A stretch of DNA of 64,000 bases, taken from the NCBI GenBank assembly GCA_016288205.1, contig JAEEYO010000015.1:141826-205825 (forward strand). Direction: 5' to 3'. Position 1 is the first letter of the stretch. Every line of letters begins with the position of its first letter. The notes beneath the pieces were generated by a model that made no database searches, was not told the origin of the DNA, and was given only the letters and a program-made list of their open reading frames with translations. Position numbers and translations under genes: made by a program. The stretch is from Treponema sp. Lineage in GTDB: Bacteria; Spirochaetota; Spirochaetia; Treponematales; Treponemataceae. Shown here in pieces: positions 11,301-23,931 of this stretch.

Positions 11301-12979
11301 CAGCCGCGAGACGAACCTCATCCACGGAACTGTAGAGCTTATGCTGGATTTTTCCCTTGAGGTCCTCCGGCAGATAGGGTTTGCAGACAGCCCTTGTGTT
11401 TTCGCTGCTTGTCACTCCCTTATCATTCGTAGTGACGCTCACAGGTCCACCCTTTGCGGTCGGCTTGATTGCAGTCATATAGTAGATTCCGAGAACCATG
11501 TCCTGAGACGGATAAACGATTGTCTTTCCGTTGGCAGGGTCAAGGAGGTTGCGGGCTGAGAGCATGAGGTTCCAGCACTCCATCTGGGCGGCCTGTGTGA
11601 GAGGCACATGGATAGCCATCTGGTCACCGTCGAAGTCGGCGTTAAATGCCTTACATGCCAGAGGATGCAGCTTCAATGCCTTTCCAGAGACAAGCACCGG
11701 CTCGAATGCCTGAATACCAAGGCGGTGAAGGGTCGGAGCGCGGTTCAGCATGACGGGATGCTCACGGACAACCTCATCAAGGACATCGTATACCTCAGAG
11801 GACTCCTGCTCAACCAAAGCGCGGGCCCTCTTCATTGTTCCGACGACTCCCTCCTGCTGAAGTTTGCGCATGATGAAGGGCTTGAAAAGCTCCAGGGCCA
11901 TTTTTTCAGGAAGACCGCACTGCCAGAGCTTAAGCTCAGGTCCTACAACGATAACGGAACGTCCTGAATAGTCAACGCGCTTACCGAGAAGGTTCTGGCG
12001 GAAGCGTCCTTGCTTTCCCTTGAGGAGGTCAGAGATGGATTTGAGTGGACGGTTGTTCGGTCCGCGGATAATGCGGTTCTTTCTCTTACCGTTGTCAAAG
12101 AGAGCGTCCACAGCCTCCTGCAGCATTCTCTTCTCGTTGCGGATGATGATATCCGGGGCAAAAAGATCCTGCAACTTCTTGAGACGGTTGTTTCTGTTGA
12201 TTACGCGGCGGTACAAATCATTAAGGTCAGCAGATGCGAAACGGCCTCCCTCAAGCTGAACCATAGGACGGATATCCGGCGGAATGACGGGCACTACGTC
12301 CAGAATCATCCATGACGGCTTGTTTCCTGAGTTGCGGAAATCATTGATCAACTCAATGCGCTTGAGGTCATGCTTGTCAACCTTGCTTCCCTTCTCAATC
12401 ATCTTGGCATGAAGCTTGTTGTACTCACCCTCAAGGTCGAAGTTCTCAAGAAGCTCCTTGATTGCCTCGGCTCCCATCTTCGCATTGAAAGCGCTTTCAC
12501 CGTACTGCTCGAGCTTGGTAAGATACTCCTCCTCGCTGAGAAGGGACATCTTTTCCAGAGTCGTGTTTCCGGCATCAATGACGATGTATTTCTCAAAGTA
12601 CAATACTGACTGCAACGCCTTGAGCTGTATGCCCAAAAGATTTCCGATGCGGGATGGAGTCGCACCATAGTACCAGATGTGTGCAACAGGAGCCGCCAGA
12701 TTGATATGTCCGGTGCGCTCACGACGTACCTTGAAGTGAGTTACCTCAACACCGCAGCGGTCGCATTTGACTCCCTTGTAGCGGATGCTCTTGAACTTTC
12801 CACAGAAACATTCCCATTCTTTCATGGTACCGAAAATCTTTTCGCAGAACAGACCGTCCTGCTCCGGCTTAAGGGTCCTGTAGTTGATTGTCTCAGGCTT
12901 TCTTACCTCACCATAAGACCATGCGTGTATGTCTTCCGGAGAAGCCAACTTAATCCTAAGACTTGCGAAATCCTGTATA

Positions 12980-12987
<8 letters not shown>
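8398..12987 (-). CDS. rpoC: DNA-directed RNA polymerase subunit beta'
   Basis: The largest subunit of RNA polymerase, 1529 residues from the ATG that begins [10 protein letters not shown]. That start has a GGAGG box, while the longer frame (MIRRTI) does not. Seen in order: the zinc-ribbon cysteines [22 protein letters not shown], the catalytic [10 protein letters not shown] motif that holds the active-site Mg, the bridge/trigger region ([19 protein letters not shown] and [14 protein letters not shown]), a second zinc site [21 protein letters not shown], and an acidic tail ending [10 protein letters not shown]. Its start overlaps the end of rpoB by 8 bases, so the two subunits are probably translated in step. 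Confidence 0.98.
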
Positions 12988-16537
<3,550 letters not shown>

Positions 16538-16870
16538 TTCTACCTCAGAGGTTCTTAAACGGTACTCCACAGCTGCTACGAGCAAAAACTTTACTCAGCA
16601 CAGATTGCGAAGTCCTGCGGAATGTTTCGTTCCGGGCAATTCTATAGTTATTCCGTTTCGTAAACTACACTTGGAGCGTCAACCAACTTGCCGAATTTAG
16701 ACGCACATAGCCTCAAAAAATGCAGGCTTTTTTCTATCAAAGTCCGCTTTCTTGAAGCTAATTGGGGAAACACAGCCCGCCGCACGAAAAGCAACGGACG
16801 GTATTTCCAAAAGATTGGTCAGGCAGCCCCTTTTATTGAAGCCGCCCTGTATTTGTGAAGCAGAAGCAAA
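16538..16870 (-). other. rplL-rpoB intergenic region
   Basis: About 330 bases separate rplL from rpoB. On the minus strand a hairpin AGCCT / AGGCT with a loop containing a T run lies near 16709-16735. In other bacteria this interval holds an attenuator or processing site that sets the ratio of L7/L12 to RNA polymerase. That role is only inferred here. I see no gene in it. Confidence 0.4.
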
Positions 16871-17245
16871 TTATTTCTTGCTTGCAACACCACCAGCCTC
16901 TTTGAGGTCAGCAATGAGCTTGTCTGCATCAGCCTTTGACATGCCTTCCTTGAGGACCTTAGGAGCACCTTCGACCAGAGCCTTTGCGTCTCCAAGTCCA
17001 ACTCCGAGAGCTGCCTTAACGACCTTGATAACAGCAATCTTCTTTGCTGCATCGAAGCTGTCAAGAGAAACAGCGAACTCAGTCTGCTCTTCAGCAGCAG
17101 GACCAGCGGCAGGACCAGCAGCAACAGCAACCGGAGCAGCAGCGGAAACACCGAACTTCTCCTCCATTGCCTTTACGAGATCAGCAGCCTGCTGAACAGT
17201 CATGTTAGCGATAGCGTCAAGGATTTCATCATTTGTAAGTGCCAT
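16871..17245 (-). CDS. rplL: 50S ribosomal protein L7/L12
   Basis: The 124-residue protein has the N-terminal dimerisation helix ([21 protein letters not shown]), the Ala/Pro-rich hinge, and the C-terminal domain with [25 protein letters not shown], which recruits translation GTPases. This is normal L12 architecture. It follows rplJ after 226 bases, an unusually long gap for this pair, in which I see no gene. Confidence 0.97.
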   Translation of the reverse strand: MALTNDEILDAIANMTVQQAADLVKAMEEKFGVSAAAPVAVAAGPAAGPAAEEQTEFAVSLDSFDAAKKIAVIKVVKAALGVGLGDAKALVEGAPKVLKEGMSKADADKLIADLKEAGGVASKK

Positions 17246-17471
17246 AATTGTCTTCTCCTGTCATTTCAAAATGACATCTTGTTACGCTGCGGAAGGAAAC
17301 ATACAGATTCCCGAAACCCGCATACGTTTATGTATCCGCGAATAGTAATCAGCACGATGAAGCCTAGTCACGGATTGACAGCCTGCCGTAAAAACCGCAG
17401 GAACCGTCGTCTCAGCCACAAATCACAGGGCTGATTTTTTCCACCATTCCGTCCGAACAAAGCCCTTGGAC

Positions 17472-18050
17472 TTAGTTTGCGGCGGGAGCTTCAGCAGCAG
17501 CCTCTGCGGCAGGTGCTTCGGCAGCGGGAGCCGGGGCAGCTCCACCTTCTTTTTCCAGCTTCTCCACGTAAGCCTGCAATGTTCCGGCCAGTTTGCGGGC
17601 AGGTCCATTGATTGCAGACATAATCATAGCGATAAGCTGCTTCTTTCCAGGGAGCTTTGAGAAAGCCTCAATCTTTGCCTGGTCGTACACTTCGTTCTCA
17701 ACATAAGCGCCCTTAACCGCCATGGCAGGAGCTTCTTTGATGAAATCAAAAAGTACTTTTGCGGGCTCGTTAGCATCTTCCTTGACCATAGCGATTGCTG
17801 TCGGTCCCTTCAGATACTCTGCGACACCCTCAGTCTTCATTTCCTCGAAGGCAACGCGTGCAAAATTGTTCTTGAAAACCTTGAGCACGGTGTTCTTCTC
17901 GCGAAGCTGATCACGGAGCTTTGTAATCTGCTCAACGGTCAGTCCACGGTAGTCAACGAAGATATAATTGGAAAACTCACCGAGAGTCTTCTTGGCTTCT
18001 TCGATAGCTGCTGTTTTAGCAGGCTGAAGCTTTTTTGCATGAATAGCCAT
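17472..18050 (-). CDS. rplJ: 50S ribosomal protein L10
   Basis: L10 anchors the L12 dimers to the ribosomal stalk. The 192-residue protein has the L10 core (FVDYRGLTVEQITKLRDQLRE; NFARVAFEEM; GPTAIAMVKED) and the C-terminal helix that binds L12. It ends in an Ala/Pro/Glu-rich tail of about 25 residues (APAPAAEAPAAEAAAEAPA) not found in E. coli L10. The start overlaps the rplA stop by one base. Confidence 0.96.
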   Translation of the reverse strand: MAIHAKKLQPAKTAAIEEAKKTLGEFSNYIFVDYRGLTVEQITKLRDQLREKNTVLKVFKNNFARVAFEEMKTEGVAEYLKGPTAIAMVKEDANEPAKVLFDFIKEAPAMAVKGAYVENEVYDQAKIEAFSKLPGKKQLIAMIMSAINGPARKLAGTLQAYVEKLEKEGGAAPAPAAEAPAAEAAAEAPAAN

Positions 18051-18730
18051 TATGCTTCCTCCTTGTAGTCAATCCAAACACCAGGTCCCATAGAAGAGCT
18101 CAGAGATACAGAGCGGATGAAACCGGCCTTTGCATCTGCGGGCTTCTTGCGGTTCAGCTCGGCAAGGAATGCATTCACGTTCTCAGCGGTGTCAGTCTCA
18201 GACATTGAAACCTTTCCTACGGGAATGTGAACTACTCCACCCTTGTCAGCACGGTACTCAGTGCGTCCCTTCTTCAGTTCAGCAACGGCTCCGGCGATGT
18301 CGGGAGTAACTGTTCCAGTCTTGGGGTTAGGCATAAGTCCTCTGCGTCCGAGAACCATACCGAGGCGTCCTACGTCCTTCATCATGTCGGGAGTAGCAAC
18401 TGCCACGTCGAAGTCTGTCCAGCCGCCCTTTACCTTGTCAATGTACTCGGTAGAACCGGCATAGGTTGCACCGGCATCCAGGGCTTCCTTAACACGCTCT
18501 TCCTTACAGAAAACAAGAACGCGCTTCTCACCAGTAAACTGATGGGGGAAAACCAGAGTGTCGCGCACGGTCTGATTCTTCTCAAGCTTGAGGGAAATGG
18601 AAAGCTCCACGGTCTCATCGAACTTGACGTAATGAAGCTCCTTTACCAGCTTGCAGGCTTCCGCCACTTCATACTTCTTTGTAACGTCGTACTTTGTAAG
18701 GGCATTGCGATACTGCTTTCCGTGTTTCAT
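18050..18730 (-). CDS. rplA: 50S ribosomal protein L1
   Basis: The 226-residue product shows the L1 pattern KYEVAEACKLVKELHYVKFDETVEL and the signature GRLGMVLGRRGLMPNPKTGTVT. L1 forms the mobile stalk at the E site and in many bacteria autoregulates the rplK-rplA unit. It overlaps rplK by one base and rplJ by one base. Confidence 0.97.
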   Translation of the reverse strand: MKHGKQYRNALTKYDVTKKYEVAEACKLVKELHYVKFDETVELSISLKLEKNQTVRDTLVFPHQFTGEKRVLVFCKEERVKEALDAGATYAGSTEYIDKVKGGWTDFDVAVATPDMMKDVGRLGMVLGRRGLMPNPKTGTVTPDIAGAVAELKKGRTEYRADKGGVVHIPVGKVSMSETDTAENVNAFLAELNRKKPADAKAGFIRSVSLSSSMGPGVWIDYKEEA

Positions 18731-19164
18731 TACTGGGCCTCCACTTCTACACCCATACTGCGTGCAGTACCGGCGATGATTTTCTTTGCAGCCTCAAGGT
18801 CATAGGCATTGAGGTCAGGGAGCTTTGTCTTTGCGATTTCTTCAAGACTCTTCTGTGAGAGCTTGCCCACTTTGTCCCTGAGGGGATTTCCTGCTCCCTT
18901 CTGGATTCCGGCAGCTTTCTTGATGAGAACTGCGGCAGGAGGAGTTTTGAGGATGAATGTGTAAGACTTGTCCTGATAGACAGTGATGACGACAGGGATG
19001 ATAAGTCCCTTTTCCATGCTCTTTGTGCGGTCATTGAATTCCTGCACGAACTTTGGTGCGGAAACTCCATGAGGTCCAAGAGCCGGTCCGACTGGTGGTG
19101 CAGGAGTCGCGGCGCCCGCAGGGCACTGTAATTTGATGACTGCTGTTACCTTCTTTACGGCCAT
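18730..19164 (-). CDS. rplK: 50S ribosomal protein L11
   Basis: This 144-residue protein carries the Pro-rich N-terminal signature [20 protein letters not shown] (the thiostrepton-binding region) and the C-terminal rRNA-binding domain [28 protein letters not shown]11 forms the base of the stalk and is needed for RelA-type stringent signalling. A GGAGAT box precedes the ATG. It lies 226 bases downstream of nusG. Confidence 0.97.
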   Translation of the reverse strand: MAVKKVTAVIKLQCPAGAATPAPPVGPALGPHGVSAPKFVQEFNDRTKSMEKGLIIPVVITVYQDKSYTFILKTPPAAVLIKKAAGIQKGAGNPLRDKVGKLSQKSLEEIAKTKLPDLNAYDLEAAKKIIAGTARSMGVEVEAQ

Positions 19165-19390
19165 AATATATCTCCTTATATTGGTGTGGATGATACGGAA
19201 AACCCTTGCCGAATTCTTCCTCTGGAATACTCCGGAAGGATTCTTGGCTCATCCTAGCGAAACGCCTTTGTCCGACGGACTTGCGTCTCTCCCATATAAA
19301 GCTTGCGACGGATTTCTCCACCGCAATAACTTTCAAAAAACAGAGCGGACTGAAAAATCAGCCCACAAAAATATCTACAGCAAAAAGCAA

Positions 19391-19945
19391 TTAGATTTTC
19401 TCAACATCCTCGTAGGAAATGTCCACCTGGGTCAAACGTCCGAAAATCTGGACCACAACGCCAAGCTTCTCCTTTTCCTCGTTGATTGTCTCTACGACAC
19501 CCTCGAAATTCTTGAAGGTACCGTTGATAACCGTAACGTGATCACCGACATTGAAGCTTGCATGATACTTTTTACCGGGTTTCAAATCACCGACATGCTC
19601 AAAAATGTTTCTTGCCTCGGCGGCGGAAATTGGTCTGGGGCGCTCGGTCGGCTTCGTCATGCAGAAACCGGAGACTCCCTGAATGCGGCGGATCTTAGTG
19701 CAGGTGTCCTTCCATCCGAGCTGGGGCAAATCCATCTCCAGCATGAGATAGGCGGGCAGGATGTTCTGCTTCTTTTCCTTTGCTTTCTTATTTTTATCTT
19801 CGACCAGAACCACTTCCGTAGGATTCTTTACGGAAATCAGAACGTTGTTGTCAATCTCACCGTTTGCAAGCATCCTGTTCAAGGTGCCTTCAACTTTCTG
19901 CTCATATCCTGTGAAAACTTGAATTATATACCATTCTTTTGCCAT
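19391..19945 (-). CDS. nusG: Transcription termination/antitermination protein NusG
   Basis: The 184-residue protein has the NGN domain (WYIIQVFTGYEQKVEGTLNRML and PAYLMLEMDL) and a C-terminal KOW domain with FNVGDHVTVINGTFKNFEGVV. NusG binds the RNA polymerase clamp through NGN and ribosomal S10 or Rho through KOW. It lies between secE and rplK as in most bacteria. NusG_II domain insertions sometimes seen in this phylum are absent, but a separate NusG_II protein is encoded at 23363-23731. Confidence 0.96.
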   Translation of the reverse strand: MAKEWYIIQVFTGYEQKVEGTLNRMLANGEIDNNVLISVKNPTEVVLVEDKNKKAKEKKQNILPAYLMLEMDLPQLGWKDTCTKIRRIQGVSGFCMTKPTERPRPISAAEARNIFEHVGDLKPGKKYHASFNVGDHVTVINGTFKNFEGVVETINEEKEKLGVVVQIFGRLTQVDISYEDVEKI

Positions 19946-20039
19946 GAACTCACCCTAAACACTCCGGCAACAAGCAATATCTGTAGCCGTCTATTAAAAA
20001 ACTGAACCCCCGAAGAAGTCCAGTACCGATCCGCAATGC

Positions 20040-20240
20040 CTAGTTAGAAAGGAATTTTCCAGTGAAGACGAAGCTGTATCCGCCCATGAAAAGGAAGTCA
20101 AGGGCACCAAGAATCACAGCCACCACACAGATTGAAACTATAACAACCTTGACAGAGGACATAACTTCACTAAAGCTAGGCCATGAGACTTTTTTAAGCT
20201 CGGCGACGCACTCTTTGCAAAACTGAAAAAACTTTTTCAT
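20040..20240 (-). CDS. secE: Preprotein translocase subunit SecE
   Basis: A 66-residue protein of the short, single-membrane-span SecE type: an amphipathic N-terminal helix with the conserved CVAELKKVSWPSFSEV motif, then one membrane segment (VVIVSICVVAVILGALDFLF). SecE clamps SecY in the inner-membrane protein channel. It sits between tRNA-Trp and nusG, the normal position. Confidence 0.93.
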   Translation of the reverse strand: MKKFFQFCKECVAELKKVSWPSFSEVMSSVKVVIVSICVVAVILGALDFLFMGGYSFVFTGKFLSN

Positions 20241-20323
20241 TTTTATCCTCTACGAAATGATTTTCCGGCTCAGACCGGAGCTGCAAGGACACGCGGAAAC
20301 TAAACCGAATGCTCCTTAAATTT

Positions 20324-20396
20324 CAGGCCAGGCAGGACTTGAACCCGCGACAACCGGTTTTGGAGACCGGGACTCTACCAGCTGAGCTACTGACCT
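20324..20396 (-). tRNA. tRNA-Trp (anticodon CCA)
   Basis: The 73-base minus-strand sequence folds as a cloverleaf: acceptor AGGTCAG/CTGGCCT (one G-U pair), D arm GCTC/GAGT, anticodon stem CCGGT/ACCGG with loop CTCCAAA giving anticodon CCA, and T arm GCGGG/CCTGC with loop TTCAAGT. CCA is not encoded at the 3' end (discriminator G, then AAA). It is placed between rpmG and secE. Confidence 0.95.
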
Positions 20397-20476
20397 ATAT
20401 ATAAACACCCCAAAGCTCATCGGAAACAAGCCTTGAAGCGTATTTCACAAATCAAAGTCCAAAAATGGACGGAACC

Positions 20477-20653
20477 TTATTTTACCTTGCATTCCTTGTG
20501 CAGGATTGACTTGCGGCAGAACGGGCAGTACTTGTTCTTCTCAAGCTTGCCGGTGATGTTCTTGCGGTTCTTATATGTAGTATAGTTCTTCCTCTTGCAA
20601 TCAGTGCACTGCAACGCGATTATTTCTACGGCCGTCTTTTTCTTGCTTGCCAT
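20477..20653 (-). CDS. rpmG: 50S ribosomal protein L33
   Basis: A 58-residue protein starting MASKKKTAVEIIALQC that I read directly from the minus strand. It has the zinc-binding form of L33, with CTDC near residues 16-19 and CPFC at residues 43-46, and the conserved NYTTYKNRKN stretch. Zinc-binding and zinc-free L33 paralogues are often swapped under zinc limitation; only this copy is in the window. An AAAGGAG box lies ahead of the ATG. It is flanked by two tRNA genes. Confidence 0.95.
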   Translation of the reverse strand: MASKKKTAVEIIALQCTDCKRKNYTTYKNRKNITGKLEKNKYCPFCRKSILHKECKVK

Positions 20654-20701
20654 ATTCCTTTGCTCCTTTACTCAAACTTAAAGCATGATTTCAACGCTTA
20701 G

Positions 20702-20774
20702 AGCTCCCGAGCGGAATCGGACCGCTGACCTCATCGTTACCAACGATGTGCTCTACCAACTGAGCTACAAGAGC
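20702..20774 (-). tRNA. tRNA-Thr (anticodon GGT)
   Basis: The 73-base minus-strand cloverleaf has acceptor GCTCTTG/CGGGAGC (two G-U pairs), anticodon stem CATCG/CGATG with loop TTGGTAA giving anticodon GGT, and T arm with loop TTCGAT-like sequence. It is the first transcribed element after the promoter at 20808-20836 and heads the unit that runs on into rpmG and secE. Confidence 0.95.
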
Positions 20775-20807
20775 GTAGACACTTTGACTCTAAGTGCGTG
20801 TTACACT

Positions 20808-20836
20808 AATATATCGAAATCACCCAATCTTGTCAA
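20808..20836 (-). promoter_or_regulatory. Sigma-70 promoter for tRNA-Thr and the downstream ribosomal block
   Basis: On the minus strand TTGACA is followed by a 17-base spacer and TATATT. It lies about 34 bases before the tRNA-Thr 5' end. This is a near-consensus promoter and the most likely start for the tRNA-rpmG-tRNA-secE-nusG transcript. Confidence 0.8.
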
Positions 20837-20892
20837 TAAGCGGAAGACGAATTTTTGAGAAATTTCCATAAAAAATCCACCGGAGCGACTTC

Positions 20893-21768
20893 TCAGCCGT
20901 TTTGTCCGGACTGGGTGAGAACTGTATGTGGAGGCACGGATTTCGTCACCCATGTGTTTCCTCCTATCACACTGCCCTCACCTATTACGGTCTCCCCCCC
21001 CAAAATCGTCGCGTTGGCATAAATCGTCACATTATCTTCTATAGTAGGGTGTCTTTTTTTGTTCATCAGCTCCTTCTTCACGCTGAGCGCCCCCAAAGTG
21101 ACTCCCTGATAAATCTTCACGCTGTTTCCGATGATGCAGGACTCCCCGATCACCACGCCGGTACCATGGTCAATGAAAAAGCTCTCGCCGATCACAGCCC
21201 CGGGATTTATGTCGATTCCAGTCTTTCCGTGAGCATACTCGCTCATAATGCGGGGAATGACCGGAACTCCGCTCTCACAAAGAAAGTGCGCGATCCTGTA
21301 GACTATTATGGCCTCAAGACCCGGATATGAGACAATCACCTCGTCGGTTGACTTTGCGGCGGGATCCCCAAGATAGGCTGCCTGCACATCAAGACCGACC
21401 TTTCTGCGGATCTCTGGAATCTCCTCAATCAGCGCGCGGGAAGTATGCTCGGCAAGCGTGTAGCAGTGGGTACACTCAACTCCCTTGTCCTGCACCACAT
21501 AAAGCAGGGCCTTCTGAATCTCCCTCGTGAGCATGGCGATTATGCGGTTGACCTTCTGCCCCGTAACAAAACGCAGCGTCGCACTGTCCATTTCCTCGGC
21601 GGTACGGAAGCCCGGAAAAATCAGGCTCAGGATGTCATCCAGAATCGTGACGACATTCTGCTGGTTCGGGAAATTCATCGCCTCCTCAAGATTGATTCCG
21701 CCATACTTGCAGTAGGAGTCCAAGATGCCGTCGATGGCCTGGTCGATTGTCTTCTCAAATTTACTCAT
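20893..21768 (-). CDS. cysE: Serine O-acetyltransferase
   Basis: Serine acetyltransferase makes O-acetylserine from serine and acetyl-CoA, the first step of cysteine synthesis. The 291-residue protein has a helical N-terminal half and a left-handed beta-helix of hexapeptide repeats (PGAVIGESFFIDHGTGVVIGES, then GVTLGALS and ILGGETVIGEGSVIGG). The DHGTG segment carries the family's catalytic His, and the end SVPPHTVL matches the family tail. I start at MSKFEKTIDQ because TGGAA lies 6 bases ahead; an ATG 12 bases upstream is possible. An 8-base G run encodes the LGGE turn. It is preceded by a hairpin-bearing leader at 21825-21955. Confidence 0.88.
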   Translation of the reverse strand: MSKFEKTIDQAIDGILDSYCKYGGINLEEAMNFPNQQNVVTILDDILSLIFPGFRTAEEMDSATLRFVTGQKVNRIIAMLTREIQKALLYVVQDKGVECTHCYTLAEHTSRALIEEIPEIRRKVGLDVQAAYLGDPAAKSTDEVIVSYPGLEAIIVYRIAHFLCESGVPVIPRIMSEYAHGKTGIDINPGAVIGESFFIDHGTGVVIGESCIIGNSVKIYQGVTLGALSVKKELMNKKRHPTIEDNVTIYANATILGGETVIGEGSVIGGNTWVTKSVPPHTVLTQSGQNG

Positions 21769-21778
21769 ATCAGATTCC

Positions 21779-21808
21779 ATTGTAACATATTTATGGAAGA
21801 AAGTTCAA
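21779..21808 (-). promoter_or_regulatory. Possible second, proximal cysE promoter
   Basis: TTGAAC, an 18-base spacer and TACAAT lie just in front of the chosen cysE start. If used, the transcript would begin almost at the MSKFEK codon. It would let cysE be expressed independently of the upstream terminator-like hairpin. Confidence 0.35.
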
Positions 21809-21824
21809 CCGTCCGACAAAGCGC

Positions 21825-21920
21825 AAAAAAAATAGCGATCTCAAGAAGCAACGCTACCCAAGACCGCTACCGTCCGGTTTCCCGGACATCGGAGAGAGTT
21901 TATCAGCTTATTTACAAGCT
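21825..21920 (-). ncRNA. Candidate small RNA or attenuator leader ahead of cysE
   Basis: A transcript from the promoter at 21927-21955 would start near 21920. It would contain a perfect 6-bp GTCCGG/CCGGAC hairpin with a GAAA tetraloop (21872-21887). A second hairpin, AGCGGTCT/AGATCGCT (21834-21868), is followed at once by eight U residues, an intrinsic-terminator layout. The unit is about 96 bases and ends some 55 bases before cysE. It matches no riboswitch class I know and lacks the SRP RNA signature. It could be a free small RNA or a cysE leader. Confidence 0.5.
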
Positions 21921-21926
21921 TCTTTA

Positions 21927-21955
21927 ATTTTAAGCCTTTAAAGAAAAAAAGTCAA
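21927..21955 (-). promoter_or_regulatory. Sigma-70 promoter for the cysE leader RNA
   Basis: Minus-strand TTGACT, 17-base spacer, TAAAAT, placed in the 183-base gap between the radA stop and cysE. Its position directly before the hairpin pair at 21825-21887 is what suggests a leader or small RNA. Confidence 0.65.
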
Positions 21956-21963
21956 TACACTTT

Positions 21964-23346
21964 TTAATGATTTTTTCCCGATTTGCCGAACAGCTCCTGC
22001 ACGAGCGACTTGATTGAGTCCACGGCGACCGAACCGTCCTCTTTCGCAGGAGCGAGAATCCTTGTGTAGCCCAGGTCACGCGATGTCTTTACACGCTGCC
22101 TGAGTTTCGCAACCGGACGAATCTCACCCGCAAGGCTAAGCTCGCCGACAACCACGGTATTCTCCGGCAAGGGGACGTCGGTTCTGGCAGAATAAAGGGA
22201 TGCCGCAAGGGCCGCGTCTATGGCGCTTTCAGTCAGTCTCACACCGCCCGCCACGTTTATGTAGATGTCCTGGTCCGAAAAACGGATTCCCGCCCTCTTC
22301 TCAAGCACGGCCGCCACACGGCTCACACGCGCGGAGTCAATTCGATCGGAATACACCCTGCTCATGGATGCCTTCGCGGGAACGGTAAGGGCCTGAATCT
22401 CCACGACGAAGACACGGGATCCCTCGAACACAGGCACACAGGCGACACCCGCAGGAGTCTCACCCTCACGCCTCGTAATGAAAAGGGAGCTCGGATCATT
22501 CACGGATTTAAGGCCGTCAGACTCCATCTCAAAGATTCCAAGCTCGTCAATGGAACCGAAGCGGTTTTTCATGGCATGGAGAAAGCGGTACTCGTCGCTC
22601 GCATCCCCGGCGCGCTCAAATGAAATCACAGTGTCAACCATGTGCTCAAGGCTCTTCGGCCCCGCAATGTTTCCGTCCTTGGTCACGTGGGCGGTCATAA
22701 AAAGAACCGAGTCACGTTCCTTCACCCATGCAATCAGCTCGTTGGCGCAATACTTGAGCTGGTTTATAGTACCCGGGATGAGTCCCTGCTGCACCGAGTA
22801 AACCGTCTGGATTGAGTCGATTATCACAAGCACGGGATTAAGGCTGTCCAGAGCATCAAGGATATCCTCAAGACGGAGGGTACAGAGAATCTCCAGGGAG
22901 TCAACGTCAAGCCCGAGTCTTACGGCGCGTCCCTTAATCTGTGAGGCTGATTCCTCGCCCGACACATAGAGCACCCGGCCCTTCTGTGTTTTTTTCAGCA
23001 CGGATGCGGCAGTCTGAATCAGCAACGTGGACTTTCCTATTCCCGGCTCTCCGCCCAAAAGGATTGCCGAGCGTTTCGTGGCACCACCGCCCAGAACCCG
23101 GTCGAACTCAGAGTTGCCAGTGGAAAGACGCTCCTCCGACTGTATGTTTATGCGGCTCATCGGCACAGGACGCACCTTCACCGAGGTACCGTCAGCATTA
23201 AGACGAGGGGAAGCCGCGTTGGGATCCACAATGCACTCCTGCAGGGTGTTCCACTCTCCGCACTCCGGACATTTTCCGAGCCATCCGGGCTGGGTATATC
23301 CGCACTTGGAGCACTTGTAAACAATGGAGCCTTTTTTCTTAGCCAT
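21964..23346 (-). CDS. radA: DNA repair protein RadA
   Basis: RadA is a RecA-related DnaB-type helicase that promotes branch migration in recombination and repair. The 460-residue protein shows, in order, the N-terminal C4 zinc finger (CSKCGYTQPGWLGKCPECGEW, residues 12-32), Walker A GEPGIGKS near residue 99, the RadA-specific KNRFG motif in HAMKNRFGSIDELG, and a C-terminal Lon-protease-like domain (VPLPENTVVVGELSLAGEIRPV). Full family length. The NusG_II gene ends its frame 16 bases upstream, so the two are probably one unit. Confidence 0.97.
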   Translation of the reverse strand: MAKKKGSIVYKCSKCGYTQPGWLGKCPECGEWNTLQECIVDPNAASPRLNADGTSVKVRPVPMSRINIQSEERLSTGNSEFDRVLGGGATKRSAILLGGEPGIGKSTLLIQTAASVLKKTQKGRVLYVSGEESASQIKGRAVRLGLDVDSLEILCTLRLEDILDALDSLNPVLVIIDSIQTVYSVQQGLIPGTINQLKYCANELIAWVKERDSVLFMTAHVTKDGNIAGPKSLEHMVDTVISFERAGDASDEYRFLHAMKNRFGSIDELGIFEMESDGLKSVNDPSSLFITRREGETPAGVACVPVFEGSRVFVVEIQALTVPAKASMSRVYSDRIDSARVSRVAAVLEKRAGIRFSDQDIYINVAGGVRLTESAIDAALAASLYSARTDVPLPENTVVVGELSLAGEIRPVAKLRQRVKTSRDLGYTRILAPAKEDGSVAVDSIKSLVQELFGKSGKNH

Positions 23347-23362
23347 AAGAATCTCCTCTCAA

Positions 23363-23731
23363 TCAATAAGACACCGCATCCAGATTCGATGCCCCGGACT
23401 CAACCCTGATGAACACGTCGTTCGGAAGGCAGGCCGCCCACTCACCGTTTTTTGACACAGGACGGGAAGCGACGCACGTTTTGTTCGGGCATGGGGAATC
23501 AAGGAAGCGGGCCGCACCGTTTTCCACCGCAATCCGCGACACGCCGATTTTTCCCCGGATCTCATACACGCCGTCACTCTCCAGGGGATAGACGTATTTC
23601 TCATCGCCGGCAAAGACACGGAGCATGGCAGAGGCATTTTTTTTCCGACCCGCGACGGCAAGGACAGACAGAACCACAAGGGAAAGACAAAGAGCCGCCA
23701 CAACGGCATCCCCGAAAACGGATTTTCTCAT
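23363..23731 (-). CDS. NusG domain II-containing membrane-anchored protein
   Basis: A 122-residue protein with one N-terminal membrane segment (AVVAALCLSLVVLSVLAVAG) and an extracytoplasmic NusG_II-like domain. The C-terminal half contains the typical CPNKTCV pair of cysteines followed by GEWAACLPNDVFIRVE. The family is common in Firmicutes and spirochaetes and its function is unknown. I start at MRKSVFGDAV; the frame runs 22 codons further up but lacks a membrane-protein start there. It directly precedes radA. Confidence 0.8.
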   Translation of the reverse strand: MRKSVFGDAVVAALCLSLVVLSVLAVAGRKKNASAMLRVFAGDEKYVYPLESDGVYEIRGKIGVSRIAVENGAARFLDSPCPNKTCVASRPVSKNGEWAACLPNDVFIRVESGASNLDAVSY

Positions 23732-23845
23732 ATCAAAAAAGATAACGCTTCGAACAAACAAAGTCAAATTTTTTTGATCCTCAGAATCCGCCCACATGCC
23801 GGACTGAAAAAATGCAAAAATATGCAGAATTTATAAACACGCATA

Positions 23846-23874
23846 TTGAAACATTTCTTACTTATTTATATAAT
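23846..23874 (+). promoter_or_regulatory. Sigma-70 promoter for pfk
   Basis: TTGAAA, a 17-base spacer and a perfect TATAAT lie 57 bases before the phosphofructokinase ATG. A near-perfect 9-bp hairpin follows in the 5' untranslated region at 23883-23904. It has no U run, so it looks like an RNA-stability or regulatory stem and not a terminator. Confidence 0.75.
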
Positions 23875-23931
23875 CGCTATTTAGGGTATTTTTGAAAATG
23901 CCCTACCAGTGATTTTTTTAAGAGGTTTCCT

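Noticed and set aside
20994..21001. Eight-base G run inside cysE as a second phase-variation tract
   Set aside because: The frame is intact and the run encodes the conserved LGGE turn of the beta-helix, so codon constraint explains it. It would be worth counting in reads only as a control for the 28351 tract.
21825..21920. The RNA ahead of cysE as the SRP (4.5S) RNA
   Set aside because: The apical loop is GAAA on a GTCCGG stem, and the asymmetric internal loop signature of SRP RNA is missing.
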